DNA of 64,000 nucleotides from LMUY01 sp965198565 (GCA_965198565.1 OZ240665.1:4030001-4094000); one strand, 5' to 3'. Positions 25,588-35,862 are shown, counted from the first letter of the stretch. The notes: generated by a model from the letters alone, not told the origin. Translations and numbers: made by a program.

Positions 25588-28035
25588 ATGGCGAAGCAAC
25601 ACCTGGTTGTCGTCGGCAACGGCATGGCCGGCGCACGGGCGGTGGAAGAAGTTCTGGCGCTCGGCGGCGCGGAACAGTTCGACATCACCATGTTCGGCGA
25701 CGAGCCGTACGGCAACTACAACCGCATCCTGCTGTCCAACATCCTGAGCGGGATCCAGGACGCGACGGAAATCTTCATCAACCCGCTGGCCTGGTATGAA
25801 GAGAACGACATCACGCTGCATGCCGGCGCGCGGGTGACCGATATCGACCGGGCGTCGCACATGGTGCTCGCGGCCAATGGCGTGAAGGCGCATTACGACA
25901 AGCTGCTGATCGCGACGGGGAGCCGCGCGTTCATCCCGCCGATTGCGGGCGCGCGGCTGGCCAATGGCGACATGCGGCCCGGCGTGTTCGGCTTTCGTAC
26001 CATCGATGATTGCAACGGCATCATGGAGACCGCCAAGCGTAGCAAGAAGGCCGCGGTGATCGGCGGCGGGCTGCTGGGGCTCGAGGCGGCGCGCGGGCTG
26101 ATGAACCATGGTTGCGAAGTGCATGTGATCCATCTCAGCAAGCACCTGATGGACGCGCAGCTCGACAGCACCGGCGGCGCCATTCTGCGCAGCACGATGG
26201 AGAAGATGGGGGTTCACATCCATACTGAGAAGTCGACGGGGGAAATCCTCGGCGGCGAGGGCGCGGTGAGCGGGCTGGCGTTCAAGGATGGCAGCACGCT
26301 CGAGTGCGAGATGGTGGTGATTTCCGCGGGGATCCGGCCGAATGCGGAGATCGGGCATAGCGCCGGGCTCACGGTTGAGCGCGCCATCGTGGTGGACAAC
26401 CACATGCGCTCGGTGGATGACATGAACATCTACGTGGTGGGCGAATGCGCGCAGCACCGTGGCAAGGTCTATGGGCTGGTGGCGCCGCTGTGGGATCAGG
26501 CGCGGGTGTTCGCCGAGCACATCACCAAGCACAACGTCGACAGCACCTACAACGGCTCCAAGCTCGCGACCAAGCTCAAGGTGATGGGCGTGGAACTGGC
26601 CTCGATGGGCATCACCGAGCCGAAGGAAGAGCGCGACGAGGTTATCCAGTTCACCGAGCCGAAAAAGGGCACGTACAAGAAGCTGATCGTGCGCGACGGA
26701 AGGCTGGTGGGCGGCATCCTGATGGGCGACATCAGCAAGGCGGCCTATTTGATGCAGGCGTTCGACCGCGACAGCCCACTGCCAGATGAGCGGCTGGGTT
26801 TGCTGTTCGACATCGGCACGCCGTCGCAAAAGGTGACGCTGGACGAGATGCCGCCCGACACGCAGATCTGCAACTGCAACGGCGTGAGCAAAGGTGCGAT
26901 CGGCGCTTGCGTGGCGAGCGGCAAGAAGACGGCCAAGTCGGTGATGGCCGCCACCCGCGCCGGCATGGGCTGCGGCTCCTGCAAGTCGCTGGTGGGCGAA
27001 GTGGTGGATTGGTTCTGCGGCGGCCACGCCGAGGAAGACCCGTCGATCCACTACTACGTGCCGTGTATTCCGATGGCCAAGCCGGAGCTGGCGCAGGCGA
27101 TCCGCGAGCAGAAGCTGAAATCGGTGTCATCGGTGTTCCAGGCGCTGGCGTTCGAGGGCAAGGCGGACGCGGCCAGCAAACCCGCTTTGGCGTCGCTGCT
27201 GATCACGCTGTGGGACGACCAGTATGAGGACGAGCGCGACGCCCGCTTCATCAACGACCGGGTGCATGCCAACATCCAGAAGGACGCGACGTTCTCCGTG
27301 GTGCCGGAAATGGCGGGCGGGATCACCACGCCGAAAGACTTGATGCGCATCGCCGAGGTGGCGGTGAAATACAACGTGCCGCTGGTGAAGCTGACCGGCG
27401 GGCAGCGCATCGACCTGGTAGGCATCACCAAAGAGGATTTGCCTAAGGTGTGGGCCGACCTGGACATGCCGGCGGGCTGGGCCTGGGGCAAGAGCTACCG
27501 CACCTGCAAGAGCTGCATCGGCACGGATTATTGCCGCTTCGGCCTGGGCGACAGCATGGGGCTGGCGAAAAAGATCGAGGCCAAGTTCCGCGGCATCGAT
27601 GCGCCGGGCAAGCTCAAGCTCGCCACTGCCGGTTGCCCACGCAATTGCTCGGAGGCGATGGTGAAGGACGTCGGCGCGGTGGCGATCGGCAACGACAAGT
27701 GGGAGATCTATGTCGGCGGCGCTGCCGGGTCCGCCGTGCGCAAGGGCGATGTGTTGTGCACGGTCGATAGCGAGGACGAGGTGATCCGGATCAGCGGGCG
27801 CTTCATGCAGTGGTATCGCGAGAACGCCAAGTATAAGGAGCGCACCCACACCTTCATCGAGCGCATGGGCATCGAGCGCGCGCGGGCCGTGGTGGTGGAG
27901 GATAGCGAGGGCATCGGCGCTGCGTTGGACGCGGCGATGGATGCGTCCTGCGCGGCGGTGAAGGACCCTTGGAAGGAGCGCGAGGCGCCGAAGACGCCAA
28001 ACCAGTTCGCTTCCTTGCTGCCTGCGGAGAGCTGA
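25588..28035 (+). CDS. nirB: Assimilatory nitrite reductase [NAD(P)H], large subunit
   Basis: An 815-residue flavo-siroheme enzyme that reduces nitrite to ammonia. It begins with an FAD-binding motif (HLVVVGNGMAGARAVEEVL) and a second NAD(P)H-binding motif AAVIGGGLLGLEAARGL. A BFD-type [2Fe-2S] domain follows (ICNCNGVSKGAIGACV and AGMGCGSCKSLVGE). The nitrite/sulfite reductase half-domain and the siroheme/[4Fe-4S] site come last, with cysteines in CKSCIGTDYCRFGLGDS and TAGCPRNCSEAMVKD. Length and domain order match NirB. ATG 25588 follows AGAGAGA. The gene sits between the small nas gene and nirD and probably shares their transcript. Confidence 0.95.
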   Translation: MAKQHLVVVGNGMAGARAVEEVLALGGAEQFDITMFGDEPYGNYNRILLSNILSGIQDATEIFINPLAWYEENDITLHAGARVTDIDRASHMVLAANGVKAHYDKLLIATGSRAFIPPIAGARLANGDMRPGVFGFRTIDDCNGIMETAKRSKKAAVIGGGLLGLEAARGLMNHGCEVHVIHLSKHLMDAQLDSTGGAILRSTMEKMGVHIHTEKSTGEILGGEGAVSGLAFKDGSTLECEMVVISAGIRPNAEIGHSAGLTVERAIVVDNHMRSVDDMNIYVVGECAQHRGKVYGLVAPLWDQARVFAEHITKHNVDSTYNGSKLATKLKVMGVELASMGITEPKEERDEVIQFTEPKKGTYKKLIVRDGRLVGGILMGDISKAAYLMQAFDRDSPLPDERLGLLFDIGTPSQKVTLDEMPPDTQICNCNGVSKGAIGACVASGKKTAKSVMAATRAGMGCGSCKSLVGEVVDWFCGGHAEEDPSIHYYVPCIPMAKPELAQAIREQKLKSVSSVFQALAFEGKADAASKPALASLLITLWDDQYEDERDARFINDRVHANIQKDATFSVVPEMAGGITTPKDLMRIAEVAVKYNVPLVKLTGGQRIDLVGITKEDLPKVWADLDMPAGWAWGKSYRTCKSCIGTDYCRFGLGDSMGLAKKIEAKFRGIDAPGKLKLATAGCPRNCSEAMVKDVGAVAIGNDKWEIYVGGAAGSAVRKGDVLCTVDSEDEVIRISGRFMQWYRENAKYKERTHTFIERMGIERARAVVVEDSEGIGAALDAAMDASCAAVKDPWKEREAPKTPNQFASLLPAES

Positions 28036-28037
28036 GC

Positions 28038-28364
28038 ATGGCGCACACGATCGGCAAGCTGGCGCAGATTCCGAAGGGCGAAGGGCGCAACTTCGCGGTG
28101 GGGGATTTGTTGGTGGCGGTGTTCCACAGCCGCGACGGACAGGTGTTTGCGACGCAGGCGCATTGCCCGCACAAGGGGGGACCGCTGGCGGACGGCCTGA
28201 CCGATGGCGCGACGGTGGTTTGCCCGTTGCATGACCGGATCTATGACTTCCACACCGGCGCCGGGATCGGCAACGAGTGCAGCATCCAGGTTTATCCGGT
28301 GCGGGCGGAAGCGGACGGGACGATCGTGCTGGAGACGCAGCCGGCCGAGCTGGTGAGCGGCTAG
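28038..28364 (+). CDS. nirD: Nitrite reductase small subunit (Rieske-type)
   Basis: A 108-residue NirD with a Rieske fold. Both ligand pairs are intact: AHCPHKGGPLADG (Cys and His) and VCPLHDRIYDFHTG (Cys and His), so a [2Fe-2S] cluster is likely, unlike NirD proteins that have lost these residues. ATG 28038 begins MAHTIGKLAQIPKGEGRNF and lies 2 bp after the nirB stop. It partners NirB in NAD(P)H-dependent nitrite reduction. Its last bases overlap the end of the convergent SCP2-like gene by 4 bp. Confidence 0.93.
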   Translation: MAHTIGKLAQIPKGEGRNFAVGDLLVAVFHSRDGQVFATQAHCPHKGGPLADGLTDGATVVCPLHDRIYDFHTGAGIGNECSIQVYPVRAEADGTIVLETQPAELVSG

Positions 28365-28660
28365 CCGAGCAGAGAGCCGAGCTGCATCGCCGGGCCGATG
28401 TCGCCAGCGACGTCGAGGCGGCCGGTGGAGTAGGCTTCCATCGGCTTTAGTTCGCCCGCAAGCATGGCTTGCAGGTCGGCGGCGGAAACGGTGATGGTGG
28501 TGTCGGGCGCCGGGCCGGTTTCGGAGACGGTCGGTGGGGCGGACTTGCCGTCGAGCACGATGCTGCCGTCGGCGCCGAGGTCGAACTGGATGACGGCGGA
28601 GACGGGGGAGCCGGCTTGCAGTTTGGAGCGCAGGACGGCTTCGATGTCGTCGCGGGTCAA
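28361..28660 (-). CDS. SCP2 sterol-binding domain protein
   Basis: A 99-residue protein consisting of one SCP2-like lipid-binding domain: VIQFDLGADGSIVLDGK, DTTITVSAADLQAMLAGEL and the typical ending AYSTGRLDVAGDIGPAMQL. Such domains bind lipids or fatty acyl chains; the cellular role in bacteria is poorly known. The start is TTG 28660, supported by AGAGGAG about 6 bases upstream; no in-frame ATG exists. It is convergent with nirD, overlapping by 4 bp, and is followed upstream by a pair of palindromic repeats. Confidence 0.85.
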   Translation of the reverse strand: MTRDDIEAVLRSKLQAGSPVSAVIQFDLGADGSIVLDGKSAPPTVSETGPAPDTTITVSAADLQAMLAGELKPMEAYSTGRLDVAGDIGPAMQLGSLLG

Positions 28661-28687
28661 TGCATACTCCTCTTACTTTCTTCTAAG

Positions 28688-28780
28688 CCCTCTCGCTCTG
28701 GGAGAGAGTTGGGTGAGGGCTGATAGGCAAGTTCGTGCCAACTGCTCCCTCACCCCGGCCCTCTCCCAGAGGGAGAGGGA
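28688..28780. repeat. Pair of REP-like palindromes, opposite orientation
   Basis: Copies at 28688-28719 (CCCTCTCGCTCTGGGAGAGA then GTTGGGTGAGGG) and 28746-28780 (CCTCACCCCGGCCCTCTCCC then AGAGGGAGAGGGA). Between the SCP2-like gene and the end of sufA; may terminate sufA transcription. Confidence 0.8.
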
Positions 28781-28806
28781 GCGCAGAAAGGAGAGGGGCC
28801 AGCGAG

Positions 28807-29175
28807 CTACACGTGGAAGCTTTCGCCGCAGCCGCAGCGGCCTTTTTCGTTGGGGTTGATGAAGGTGAAACCGGACGTCAGGTCCTTCACCTGGTAGTCC
28901 ATCACCGTTCCGATCAGGAACAGGCTGGCCTTGCGGTCCACCAGCACGGTGAGGCCGTGGTCGGTCACCACCTCGTCGCCGGGGCCGGGCTCGGCGACCC
29001 ACTCCATCTTGTAGGACATGCCGGAGCAGCCCTTGGTGCTGACGTCGATGCGCAGCAGCATGCCCTTTTGGCCGCCAGCGTAGAGCCTGCCGAGCCGCTC
29101 GGCTGCCCCCTCCGTCAACGTCATAAGCGGCGGCAGCGCGCGGCGGGGCTTGGTGGCGGTCTGGGTGGTGCTCAT
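28807..29175 (-). CDS. sufA: Iron-sulfur cluster assembly A-type carrier protein
   Basis: A 122-residue HesB/IscA family carrier that delivers Fe-S clusters to apo-proteins. It has the three conserved cysteines: STKGCSGMSYKMEW and the C-terminal GRCGCGESFHV, with LIGTVMDYQVKDLTSGFTFI between. The start ATG 29175 gives MSTTQTATKPRRALPPLMTL. It is the last gene of the suf operon and lies 23 bp downstream of sufT. SufA-type naming rests on operon context, since IscA, ErpA and SufA are hard to separate by sequence. Confidence 0.92.
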   Translation of the reverse strand: MSTTQTATKPRRALPPLMTLTEGAAERLGRLYAGGQKGMLLRIDVSTKGCSGMSYKMEWVAEPGPGDEVVTDHGLTVLVDRKASLFLIGTVMDYQVKDLTSGFTFINPNEKGRCGCGESFHV

Positions 29176-29198
29176 GGTTCGTCCTAAGTGGAACGTCG

Positions 29199-29549
29199 TC
29201 AGAACATGTTCAATGCAAGGCGGGCTTCCTCGGTCATCCGGCTCGGGTCCCATGGCGGGTCCCACACCGTCTCCACTTCGCAGCCCGAGACGCCCGGCAC
29301 CGCCATCACCGCCTCGCGCGTTTGCACCGGCAATTCCTGCGCCGACGGGCAGCCCGGCGCGGTGAGCGTCATCTCGATGCGCACGTGCCCGGCGTCCGAA
29401 ATGTCGATCGCGTAGATCAGGCCCAGCTCGTAGATGTTCACCGGGATTTCCGGGTCGTAGATGGAGGCGACGGCGGAGATCACCGCGTCCTCGGAGGGCA
29501 GCGGCTCGGTGGCGCCGTCGGGCGTCCAACTGCCATGGGTTTCACTCAT
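29199..29549 (-). CDS. sufT: SUF system maturation protein SufT (DUF59/MIP18 family)
   Basis: A 116-residue DUF59 protein that aids maturation of Fe-S proteins. Typical features are AVISAVASIYDPEIPVNIYE, LGLIYAIDI, MTLTAPGCPSAQELP with the conserved cysteine, and the C-terminal VWDPPWDPSRMTEEARL. ATG 29549 is chosen over the upstream start because it begins MSETHGSW and overlaps the end of sufU by 8 bp, as expected for coupled translation. It sits between sufU and sufA in the operon. Confidence 0.92.
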   Translation of the reverse strand: MSETHGSWTPDGATEPLPSEDAVISAVASIYDPEIPVNIYELGLIYAIDISDAGHVRIEMTLTAPGCPSAQELPVQTREAVMAVPGVSGCEVETVWDPPWDPSRMTEEARLALNMF

Positions 29550-30003
29550 GAGCGGCATTCTCCAGCGCGCCAAGCAGCGCGTCCCAAGGCAACGTGGCAC
29601 ATTTCAGCCGTGAGGGATATTCGTGCACCCCTGCCAGCGGCCGCAGCGCGTCCATCGCGGCGGCGCATCGGTCACACGTTCCGGTGCGGACCATGGCGCG
29701 GAACTGCATGGCCAGATCGTGGATTTCCGGCGCGGTCTTGCCCGCGACCGCTTCGGCCATCAGGTCCGCCGAAGCCACGCTGATGGCGCAGCCGCGCGCT
29801 TCGAAGCCGGCTTGCGCCACGCGGTCGCCGTCGAGCCGGATGCGCACTTCCACACGGTCGCCGCACATCGGATTGTCGCCCTTGGCGGCGCCGTCGAACG
29901 GCTCGAGCCGGGTCTGATGCGCGGGATGGCGGCTGTGGTGCAGGATCACTTCCTGGTAGAGGTCCCGCAGGTCGGCGAATGCCTCGCTCATGCCCCCGCT
30001 CAT
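29542..30003 (-). CDS. sufU: SufU-family Fe-S assembly protein / sulfur acceptor
   Basis: A 153-residue SufU/IscU-fold protein. Conserved cysteines appear in GDNPMCGDRVEV, FEARGCAISVASADL and YPSRLKCATLPWDALLGAL, with GTCDRCAAAM as an insert. In the SUF pathway SufU accepts sulfur from SufS, replacing SufE, which is absent here. The start ATG 30003 overlaps the sufS stop (ATGA); a second in-frame ATG 12 bases later is also possible. It is followed by sufT with an 8 bp overlap. Confidence 0.92.
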   Translation of the reverse strand: MSGGMSEAFADLRDLYQEVILHHSRHPAHQTRLEPFDGAAKGDNPMCGDRVEVRIRLDGDRVAQAGFEARGCAISVASADLMAEAVAGKTAPEIHDLAMQFRAMVRTGTCDRCAAAMDALRPLAGVHEYPSRLKCATLPWDALLGALENAAHE

Positions 30004-31253
30004 GCAAAGAACTCCCGCACGCGTTCCAGCGTGTCCGCCAACACGTCGATTTCGCCCGCGGTGGTGTAGATGCCGAACGAGGCGCGGGCGGTGCTGTCCA
30101 CGCCCAGGCGGCGCATCAGCGGCTCGGCGCAATGGTTGCCGGCGCGCACGGCGATCCCGTTGCGGTCCAGCAGGGTGGCCACATCGTGCGCATGCGCGCC
30201 TTCCAGCGTGAACGACACCACGCCGCCGCGGTCTTGGGCTTGTCCTAACACGCGCAGCCCCTTGACGCCGGAAAGCCGCGCCCGGGCATGCTCGGTCAGC
30301 GCGGCTTCGTGCGCGGCGATGGCGTCGTATCCCACCGCTTCCACCCACTCGATGGCACGCTTTAGCCCGATCGCCTCGACGATGGGCGGCGTTCCCGCCT
30401 CGAACTTGTGCGGGATCTCGGCCCAGGTGCTGCGCTCGAAACTGACGCTGCCGATCATGTCGCCGCCGCCCATGAAGGGGGGCATGCGCTCGAGAATGTC
30501 GCGCCGGGCCCAGAGCACGCCGATGCCGGTGGGGCCGTACAGCTTGTGGCCGGTGAACACGTAGAAGTCGGCGTCGAGCGCCTGCACATCGACCCGGCGG
30601 TGCACCACCGCCTGGCTGCCGTCGAACAGCACGAGCGCGCCCGCCTCATGCGCGGCGGCGGCGATGCGGGCCGCCGGCGTGTAGGTGCCCAGCACGTTGG
30701 ACATGTGCACCATTGCCACCAAGGCCACGCGACCGTCCGCCAGCTTGGCCTGGTAGTCGTCCCAATCCAGCTCGCCCGCGTCGGTCACGCGCGCCACGCG
30801 CATCTCGATGCCACAGCGGTCGCGCAGCAACTGCCAGGGGATGATGTTGGCGTGGTGCTCCATCTCGCTGATCAGCACCGCCTGGCCGGGGCGCAGCAAG
30901 CTGCCGTAGCTGTAGGCGACCAGGTTGATCGCCTCGGTGCTGTTCTTGGTGAACACCACCTCGTCGCGTGAGGGTGCGTTCAGCAGGCGCGCAATCGCGT
31001 CGCGCGTGGACTCGTATGCGTCGGTGGTGCGCTCGCTCATCCAATGCAGGCCGCGATGCACGTTGGCGTATTGCGTGCGCATCGTGTCGGCCATGGCGTC
31101 GATCACCGCGTCGGGCTTCATCGCCGAGGCGGCACTGTCGAGGAACACGAGCGGCTTGCCGTGCACGCGCTGGCTCAGGATGGGGAATTCGGCGCGGATG
31201 CGGTCCACATCGAGCGTTGCCGAGTTCCGTGCGGTGGGCGCCATCATGTTCAT
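30000..31253 (-). CDS. sufS: Cysteine desulfurase SufS
   Basis: A 417-residue PLP-dependent class V aminotransferase-fold enzyme that removes sulfur from cysteine. PLP lysine is in FYVFTGHKLYGPTGIGVLW, the substrate-binding histidine is in SEMEHHANIIPW, and the catalytic cysteine is in AGNHCAEPLMRRLGV near the C-terminus. These are features of group II desulfurases, SufS/CsdA. ATG 31253 overlaps the sufD stop (ATGA) and is preferred to ATG 31280. It lies between sufD and its sulfur acceptor sufU in the operon. Confidence 0.95.
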   Translation of the reverse strand: MNMMAPTARNSATLDVDRIRAEFPILSQRVHGKPLVFLDSAASAMKPDAVIDAMADTMRTQYANVHRGLHWMSERTTDAYESTRDAIARLLNAPSRDEVVFTKNSTEAINLVAYSYGSLLRPGQAVLISEMEHHANIIPWQLLRDRCGIEMRVARVTDAGELDWDDYQAKLADGRVALVAMVHMSNVLGTYTPAARIAAAAHEAGALVLFDGSQAVVHRRVDVQALDADFYVFTGHKLYGPTGIGVLWARRDILERMPPFMGGGDMIGSVSFERSTWAEIPHKFEAGTPPIVEAIGLKRAIEWVEAVGYDAIAAHEAALTEHARARLSGVKGLRVLGQAQDRGGVVSFTLEGAHAHDVATLLDRNGIAVRAGNHCAEPLMRRLGVDSTARASFGIYTTAGEIDVLADTLERVREFFA

Positions 31254-32515
31254 GCTGCTATCTCCGCCTCGCGCTGCCACCAGGCTTCCATGGCGCCCTC
31301 GAGCAATGCCCGCGCCGCCTCGTGCGAGACGGCGGACAGCGCGTCGTCCAGGAAAGCCCTAATCAGCATCGCGCGGGCTTGGGGTTCGGGAATGCCGCGG
31401 CTGCGCAAGTAGAACACCTGCTCTTCGTCCAACTCGCCGACAGTGGCGCCGTGGCTGCACTTCACGTCGTCGGCGTAAATCTGCAGCTCGGGCTTGGTGT
31501 CCATTTCTGAATCGGGCGAAAGCAGCAGCGCCTGGCTCATCTGGTAGCCGTCGGTCTTCTGCGCTATCCGGTCGACCTCGATGCGGCCCTGGAACACACC
31601 GCGAGCGCGGCCCGTGAGCACGTTCTTCACCGTCTGGCGCGAGGCGCAGAGTGGCGCGCTATGGGTGACGACCGTGGTGACGTCGCCGACCTGCGCGCCC
31701 CGCAGCATTTGCGCCGCGTTCAGGTGCACGGTGGCGCCGGGGCCGCTCAGCCGCGCGTGGAACTCGGCGCGGGACACGCGGCCGCCCAAACTGAGGGTGA
31801 ACGCGTCGTAGAACCCGGCGCGCGCGATGTCGGCGTAGATGGTGGCGAGATGGTATGCGGCGGGCGCTTCGTCCTGCAGGCGGATGTGGGTCAGCGTCGC
31901 GTTGGCGGCGACCTCGACTTCGATGACCGGATTATGCAGGTAGCGACCGCGCCCGAGCGCCACTTCCACCACGGTGAGGCGGGCGTTTTCGGCCAAGCGC
32001 AACACGTGGCGCGGATGGAACGCGACCGAACGGCCCTCCGTCTCTGCCGCCAGGTTCACCAGCAGCACGGTGCCGGCGTCCACTCCGGCGGCCACGCTGA
32101 GCATGGCGCCGTCTTCGGCCAGCATGGTGTTCAGCGCGACGACCGGCTGCTGCTCGGGATGCGCGAGGGTGCCGAAATGAGGGCCCTCGGCGAAGCGGGT
32201 GAAGCCGAGTGCGTCCGGAACGTCGGAGAGATGCGGCTGGAAGCGGCCGTCCTCGAAGACCAGGCGGGGGCCGTCCCAGGCCGGAATGGCGGGCAGGTCC
32301 GCGCCGACGGAGGTGAGCGCCTCGCGGAACTCGACCTCGGCCAGGGGGCGCAGGCTGGTGTATTTCCAGGCCTCGTCGCGGGCGCCGGGCAGGCCGGCCT
32401 GGCGGAACAGCTCGGCGGCGGCGTCGCGCGTGGCGCGGTCGCCGGGCAGGCGCGCGCGCAGGCCTTGATAGCGGGCGAGGAAGGCCTCGGCGCCTTGGTG
32501 CAGGGTGGTGCTCAC
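31250..32515 (-). CDS. sufD: Fe-S cluster assembly protein SufD
   Basis: A 421-residue SufB/SufD family scaffold subunit. The C-terminal beta-helix has RGVFQGRIEVDRIAQKTDGY, LLLSPDSEMDTKPELQIYAD, VKCSHGATVGELDEEQVFYL and RGIPEPQARAMLI, including the conserved Cys-Ser-His near the cluster site. The N-terminus (GLPGARDEAWKYTSLRPL) is typical of SufD. SufD pairs with SufB and the ATPase SufC to build clusters. GTG 32515 starts it. A palindromic repeat separates it from sufC, the only wide gap within this operon. Confidence 0.94.
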   Translation of the reverse strand: MSTTLHQGAEAFLARYQGLRARLPGDRATRDAAAELFRQAGLPGARDEAWKYTSLRPLAEVEFREALTSVGADLPAIPAWDGPRLVFEDGRFQPHLSDVPDALGFTRFAEGPHFGTLAHPEQQPVVALNTMLAEDGAMLSVAAGVDAGTVLLVNLAAETEGRSVAFHPRHVLRLAENARLTVVEVALGRGRYLHNPVIEVEVAANATLTHIRLQDEAPAAYHLATIYADIARAGFYDAFTLSLGGRVSRAEFHARLSGPGATVHLNAAQMLRGAQVGDVTTVVTHSAPLCASRQTVKNVLTGRARGVFQGRIEVDRIAQKTDGYQMSQALLLSPDSEMDTKPELQIYADDVKCSHGATVGELDEEQVFYLRSRGIPEPQARAMLIRAFLDDALSAVSHEAARALLEGAMEAWWQREAEIAA

Positions 32516-32579
32516 GTTAGGTGGGGCCTAATGCGAGGGTGCGTTGGAAGAGAGCGGCGTCGTCCCGGCGTGTAGCAGC

Positions 32580-32612
32580 CACCCTAACCCTCTCCCGCCA
32601 GCGGGAGAGGGA
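32580..32612. repeat. REP-like palindrome inside the suf operon
   Basis: CCCTAACCCTCTCCCGCCAG followed by CGGGAGAGGGA, in the 117 bp gap between sufC and sufD. Could attenuate or stabilise part of the suf transcript. Confidence 0.75.
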
Positions 32613-32632
32613 ACTGAACGAGCGAGAACGCG

Positions 32633-33384
32633 TCATGCTGCGTCGGCGACGATGGGGGCGTAGCCGCGTTCTTCCAGCTCCTTGGCAAGCTCGGGGCCGC
32701 CGGAGCGGATGATGCGCCCCGCGGCCAGCACATGCACCCGGTCGGGCACGATGTAGTCGAGCAGGCGCTGGTAGTGCGTGATCACCAAGGCGGAGAAGCC
32801 GGGGCCGCGGAGCGCGTTCACGCCGTCCGCTACGATCCTCAGCGCATCGATGTCCAAACCGCTGTCGGTCTCGTCGAGGATGGCGAGCTTGGGCTGCAGC
32901 ACGGCCATCTGCAGCACCTCGTTGCGCTTCTTCTCGCCGCCGCTGAAACCGACGTTCACGTTGCGCTTCAGCATGTCGTCCGGCATTTGCAGCCGCTTCA
33001 TCGCCGCGCGCGCCAGGCGCAGGAACTGGATCGCGTCCAGCTCGGGCTTGCCGCTGGCGCGGGCCTGCGCGTTGTAGGCGGTGCGCAGGAAGTTCGCGTT
33101 GCCGACGCCGGGCAGTTCGACCGGGTATTGGAACGCGAGGAACAGCCCGGCCGCAGCACGCTGCTCCGGCTCCATGCCGAGCAGGTCAGCGCCATCGAAC
33201 ATGGCCGTGCCGCCCGTCACTTGGTAGCCGGCGCGCCCGGCCAGCACGTAGGACAGGGTGGACTTACCCGACCCGTTCGGCCCCATGATGGCGTGCACCT
33301 CGCCGGTCGGGAGTTCCAGGTCGATGCCGTTCAGGATCGCCTTGCCGTCGTCGAGCGTGGCCGAAAGCTGCTTGATCTCGAGCA

Positions 33385-33385
<1 letters not shown>
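32633..33385 (-). CDS. sufC: Fe-S cluster assembly ATPase SufC
   Basis: A 250-residue ABC-type ATPase of the SUF complex. Walker A reads IMGPNGSGKSTLSYVLAG, the signature region NVGFSGGEKKRNEVLQM and Walker B PKLAILDETDSGLDIDAL, followed by VITHYQRLLDYIVPDRVHVL. SufC binds SufB and SufD and drives conformational change during cluster assembly in the cytoplasm. Its ATG overlaps the sufB stop by 1 base. The protein has the family's usual length. Confidence 0.96.
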
Positions 33386-34893
<1,508 letters not shown>

Positions 34894-34903
34894 AAGGACG
34901 GTC

Positions 34904-35371
34904 CTATTCGGCCGGGAGGGAAAGGGAAGCTGCCGCCGCGCGAGGCGGCGCACCATGGGGCAACCGGGGACGCGGCGGTTCGGCCATGTCCGCCAGCGAG
35001 ATCGCCGCCAGTGCGGACCGCACCGACTGGTTCACCACGTCCCACCGGCCACGCACCTGGCAGCAGGTCGCCTCGCAGCCGGAGGTCGAGCCCTCGACGC
35101 AGGCGGCCATGGCGATCGGGCCGTCGATGGCGGCGATCACGTCGGCCACCGAAACCGCGCTCAGCGGACGCACCAATTGATAGCCGCCGCGCGCGCCACG
35201 TTGGGACGCCACCAGCCCGGCGGCCGAAAGCGCCTTCAGCACCTTGGCCACCGTCGGCTCCGGCACGCCGGTCACCTGCGAGACGCCGGGAGAGGTTTGC
35301 ACCCCCTCGGACGCCGCCAGCCGGACCAGCACGACGACCGCGTAATCGGTCAGTTTGGACAGCCTGAACAT
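34904..35371 (-). CDS. Rrf2/IscR-family regulator of the SUF operon
   Basis: A 155-residue Rrf2-type transcription regulator. The winged helix covers residues 1-80 (MFRLSKLTDYAVVVLVRLA, VPEPTVAKVLKALSAAGLV, GARGGYQLVRPLSAVSVADV). A cysteine cluster follows, ACVEGSTSGCEATCCQVRGR, fit to bind a [2Fe-2S] cluster as in IscR. It heads the suf operon, 10 bp from sufB, so it most likely senses Fe-S status and represses or tunes the operon including itself. A palindromic site upstream (35393-35417) is the candidate operator. The C-terminal 25 residues are Pro/Ala-rich and variable. Confidence 0.92.
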   Translation of the reverse strand: MFRLSKLTDYAVVVLVRLAASEGVQTSPGVSQVTGVPEPTVAKVLKALSAAGLVASQRGARGGYQLVRPLSAVSVADVIAAIDGPIAMAACVEGSTSGCEATCCQVRGRWDVVNQSVRSALAAISLADMAEPPRPRLPHGAPPRAAAASLSLPAE

Positions 35372-35392
35372 CCACGTCCCGAGCGCTAAGTA

Positions 35393-35417
35393 GAATAGGA
35401 CCCACGTGGTCCGGTAT
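35393..35417 (-). promoter_or_regulatory. Candidate Rrf2/IscR-type operator upstream of the suf operon
   Basis: GACC-CACGT-GGTC is an inverted repeat with 4-base arms and a 5-base centre, extended on one side to GGTCCGGTAT. The layout resembles the E. coli IscR type 1 site (GACT-N5-AGTC with flanking RRSTAT). It begins 22 bp upstream of the regulator's start codon. The left flank fits poorly. Confidence 0.4.
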
Positions 35418-35446
35418 GCAGCAAATGGCCGCCGGACGGGGACTCG

Positions 35447-35797
35447 TCAAGGTGCGGCGGCGGATATGGCGGCGGCCACCAGCGCGCAACCGGCGGCGGC
35501 AGCAGAGGTGGCGACCGCAACCGGCAGGCCATACCACCAGGCCCAGCCCGCCGCCGCCGCGGCCAAGGCGAAGGCCGCAAGCGGCGCCGGGCGCGCCAGG
35601 GACGCTGCGGCCCCGCTGGCCACAAGGCCCGCCGCCGCTTCGGCCGCGCCGCGCAGCGGGCTGGTGTGCATGCGTTGCAGGGTGCCGGCGATGTCGGCGC
35701 CGCTCGAACTCAGCAAGGCCACGGCCACGCTCTCGCCCACCACGAACAGGCTGCCGAAGCCGTAGCGCAGCAGCGCCAGCAAGCCCGCCGCCAGCAT
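35447..35797 (-). CDS. Small membrane protein of unknown function
   Basis: A 116-residue Ala/Gly-rich protein with about three predicted membrane helices: the N-terminal MLAAGLLALLRYGFGSLFVV, a middle stretch around residues 60-80 and LPVAVATSAAAAGCALVAAA at the C-terminus. ATG 35797 is the only ATG in frame; the open frame upstream (QAARFACAGLALVSAVIWAL) looks like another membrane helix, so the real start may be a non-standard codon near 35866, next to the preceding gene's stop. No family was recognised. Confidence 0.5.
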   Translation of the reverse strand: MLAAGLLALLRYGFGSLFVVGESVAVALLSSSGADIAGTLQRMHTSPLRGAAEAAAGLVASGAAASLARPAPLAAFALAAAAAGWAWWYGLPVAVATSAAAAGCALVAAAISAAAP

Positions 35798-35862
35798 CGG
35801 CAGCGCCCAGATTACGGCGCTGACAAGGGCGAGCCCGGCGCAGGCGAACCGCGCCGCCTGGC

